Positions 62,586 through 64,000 of a stretch of 64,000 bases of DNA are shown here, in pieces. The notes under the pieces are model-generated. The model was not told the DNA's origin. It did not search any database and saw only the letters and a list, made by a program, of their open reading frames with translations. Every line of letters begins with the position of its first letter. Position 1 is the first letter of the stretch. Position numbers and translations under genes: made by a program. This DNA comes from JACKAL01 sp964400355 (GTDB lineage: Bacteria > Bdellovibrionota > Bdellovibrionia > Bdellovibrionales > JAGQZY01), in contig CAYNTO010000007.1 of NCBI GenBank assembly GCA_964400355.1, forward strand, positions 1 to 64,000, given 5' to 3'.

Positions 62586-63791
62586 CTAATTTTCGATTTC
62601 GGTGCCCTCGGAGTGCTCTCCTGCGCCCACCAGGTCGCTACTTAAATTGTCGACGTCTTTTGGAGTCATTTTTGTGCACAGCTCGGTGTGCAGTTCTCGG
62701 AGTAAATGTATATTTTTGGAGGTAAATGGCGTCTCCACTCCATCGGGTGTACGAGTAAAGTATTTCATGCCGCTCTGGTCTTTGAGCACCACAAGTTCCA
62801 CCTTGTAATTGCCACCATCCGTGAATGTGAACACCGCCGACGATTTGGCCCCTTGCTTGCGGCACTCCATGGCTGCAAAATAGGATTTACCGACAAGATC
62901 CTGGAGTTTCTTTTCGAGTTGAACATCGGTCAGTTTAAACTGCTTCATGATTTCTTCGTGTTCGAGGCGCGAAGCAAATGTAAGCACATGCAAGTCAAAA
63001 ACAATTTGATCCCAATTTTTTAGCTTCGCATGAGCTTCCGATAAGAGTCCATAAAAGAGGCGCGCCGATTCCTGCGCGCGTAAAAGTTTTTCTAAACGCC
63101 GAAGGTTATCACGAACCGATGTTCGGCGATCGTAGGTGAGTTGCTTTCCTCGATACATCAAGCCCTTGTTGATTCCATCCCACATCACCTTTTCGTTTTC
63201 GGCACCATAGACTAACGAGCGGTTATCGGCAGCTAAAGAGAGTTTGAGCGGCTCGCTCAAACTGATCTTCTTTTGCTCAGCCACCTGGCGGAGCGAATGA
63301 ATGTCGGTGGCCGAAATCGACGCGCTCAGGGTGCGCAACCATTCCTCGCGATTTTTGCCGTGAGCTAGCACACGAACGCCAAGCGGCAGAATCTGTTGCC
63401 GTTGTTCTGCAGAGAGCGACGCGCCCACCTGCGGTTTTTGAGCAGGTTGCTGCGAGTGCGGAATGTGTGATGACTGCTGCTTCGANNNNNNNNNNNNNNN
63501 NNNNNNNNNNNNNNNNNNNNNNNNNNNNNNNNNNNNNNNNNNNNNNNNNNNNNNNNNNNNNNNNNNNNNNNNNNNNNNNNNNNNNTGCTGTTTCGATTGG
63601 GAATTGTGCGCTGATTGCTGCTTTGGGTGCAGATTTCGAGAGTTCTGCGTTTTTGAGGGCTGGCTGTGCTTCACCGCCCCCCTTTGCGCCGTTGATGTGA
63701 CCGATTGTGATGCCTTCGTCTCGGCATTGGCAATGTCGATCCCGGGCAGAGTCAAAAATAGTGTGCACACCGCCGCCGCAGCTACATTCAT
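62586..63791 (-). CDS. Exported Q/S-rich protein interrupted by an assembly gap
   Basis: Signal peptide 1-23 (ending IANAET), then a Gln/Ser/His/Lys-rich low-complexity region broken by 100 N (63486-63585), then about 300 residues of helical sequence with LRQVAEQKKISLSEPL, YFAAMECRKQG and KVELVVLKDQSGMKYFTRTP; no family recognised. Both sides of the gap have the same composition (QSKQ... and SKQQSS...), so a tandem repeat probably collapsed in assembly; the true length is unknown. The start at 63791 lies 6 nt from the upstream stop. Confidence 0.7.
   Translation of the reverse strand: MNVAAAAVCTLFLTLPGIDIANAETKASQSVTSTAQRGAVKHSQPSKTQNSRNLHPKQQSAHNSQSKQXXXXXXXXXXXXXXXXXXXXXXXXXXXXXXXXXXSKQQSSHIPHSQQPAQKPQVGASLSAEQRQQILPLGVRVLAHGKNREEWLRTLSASISATDIHSLRQVAEQKKISLSEPLKLSLAADNRSLVYGAENEKVMWDGINKGLMYRGKQLTYDRRTSVRDNLRRLEKLLRAQESARLFYGLLSEAHAKLKNWDQIVFDLHVLTFASRLEHEEIMKQFKLTDVQLEKKLQDLVGKSYFAAMECRKQGAKSSAVFTFTDGGNYKVELVVLKDQSGMKYFTRTPDGVETPFTSKNIHLLRELHTELCTKMTPKDVDNLSSDLVGAGEHSEGTEIEN
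63486..63585. other. Assembly gap (100 N)
   Basis: Exactly 100 N, the usual placeholder for a gap of unknown length, inside a low-complexity coding region. TGCTG-CTT-type units flank both sides. Confidence 0.95.
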
Positions 63792-63797
63792 GGCGAC

Positions 63798-64000
63798 CTA
63801 CGCGTTACCCATCATTGTCGGGCTGATTTCAGAAAATTCATCCGCCTCTGCGACGGTCTCTACGCGCGGTGGATTGACGATCGGATCCGCAAATACGCGG
63901 CGGCTCTGATCGAGCATGGTGATGTGGCTCTCCATCATGGCGCGCAAATTGGTTTCGTAATGCATGCGCGATTTTTTGAGATCGGCAATTTCGTGATACA
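63798..64000 (-). CDS. DivIVA-like coiled-coil protein (C-terminal fragment)
   Basis: Reading the minus strand from the right edge gives about 67 residues ending in TAG at 63798-63800; the N-terminus lies outside the window. The segment YHEIADLKKSRMHYETNLRA followed by MMESHITMLDQ resembles the C-terminal coiled coil of DivIVA/GpsB-type cell-division proteins, followed by an acidic tail. It is 6 bp from the next gene and likely in one operon with it. Confidence 0.55.
   Translation of the reverse strand, partial: YHEIADLKKSRMHYETNLRAMMESHITMLDQSRRVFADPIVNPPRVETVAEADEFSEISPTMMGNA

Overview
The window reads as dense chromosomal sequence from a Gram-negative bacterium. It has many lipoproteins with clear lipoboxes, a heptosyltransferase-like GT9 enzyme, an outer-membrane beta-barrel, a complete-looking menaquinone route and many short or overlapping gene junctions. 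The mix of secreted hydrolases, polysaccharide deacetylases, large hybrid kinases with CheR/CheB, a TRL-like lipoprotein and a DivIVA-like fragment suggests a Bdellovibrionota/Oligoflexia-type organism. That placement is inference and rests on no marker gene. A run of 100 N near the right end indicates a draft assembly. I found no tRNA, rRNA, CRISPR array, transposase or prophage.

Layout. 1-3.0 kb: a methionine-sulfoxide repair operon (free Met-R-SO reductase, MsrB-MsrA fusion, SDR; minus strand) divergent from a YggS-type PLP protein. 3-14.4 kb: mixed single genes, including a secreted tyrosine phosphatase, a secreted phospholipase D-like protein, a double ABC ATPase, an O-methyltransferase, a deacetylase-like protein, a response regulator, trxB, an SDR, a ferredoxin and a lipoprotein. 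14.4-20.8 kb: a four-gene signalling operon (CHASE3 hybrid kinase, CheR, CheB, second hybrid kinase) with every junction abutting or overlapping. 21-26 kb: trmB, ggt, a TRL-like lipoprotein, an esterase and a 2OG-Fe(II) oxygenase. 26-31.8 kb: ung, aroB, aroA, a fused aroK-aroD-aroE and aroC on the minus strand. 32-34.7 kb: an HPF-like protein, a TVP38 protein, a GT9 enzyme and an outer-membrane barrel. 34.74-35.31 kb: a gene-free stretch with two copies of a hairpin element. 35.3-41.6 kb: deacetylase lipoprotein, small lipoproteins, PlsC, and an FHA-TM-trypsin fusion. 41.7-51 kb: menB-A-C-E, menF-D-H, and a divergent DAHP synthase-menG pair. 51-55 kb: lipoproteins, DUF962, a PhoD-like phosphoesterase and an HTTM-like pair. 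55-64 kb: M3 peptidase, kinase-like protein, valS, MFS transporter, a gapped Q/S-rich protein and a DivIVA-like fragment.

How the genes work together. DAHP synthase plus the aro cluster supply all seven steps to chorismate. MenF, D, H, C, E, B, A and G carry chorismate to menaquinone, with only the DHNA-CoA thioesterase not seen. The DAHP synthase-menG pair and menFDH diverge from one 116-bp region, so the first shikimate step and the first menaquinone step may share control.

Two items stand out. (1) The gene order aroB-aroA-(aroK-aroD-aroE fusion) equals the domain order of the eukaryotic AROM pentafunctional protein. (2) At 34759-34914 and 35083-35242 two long hairpins carry the same 84-nt core (about 92% identical, opposite orientation), but each is wrapped in its own unrelated 36-38-nt self-complementary arms, and one inner base pair covaries between the copies. 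I do not recognise this element.
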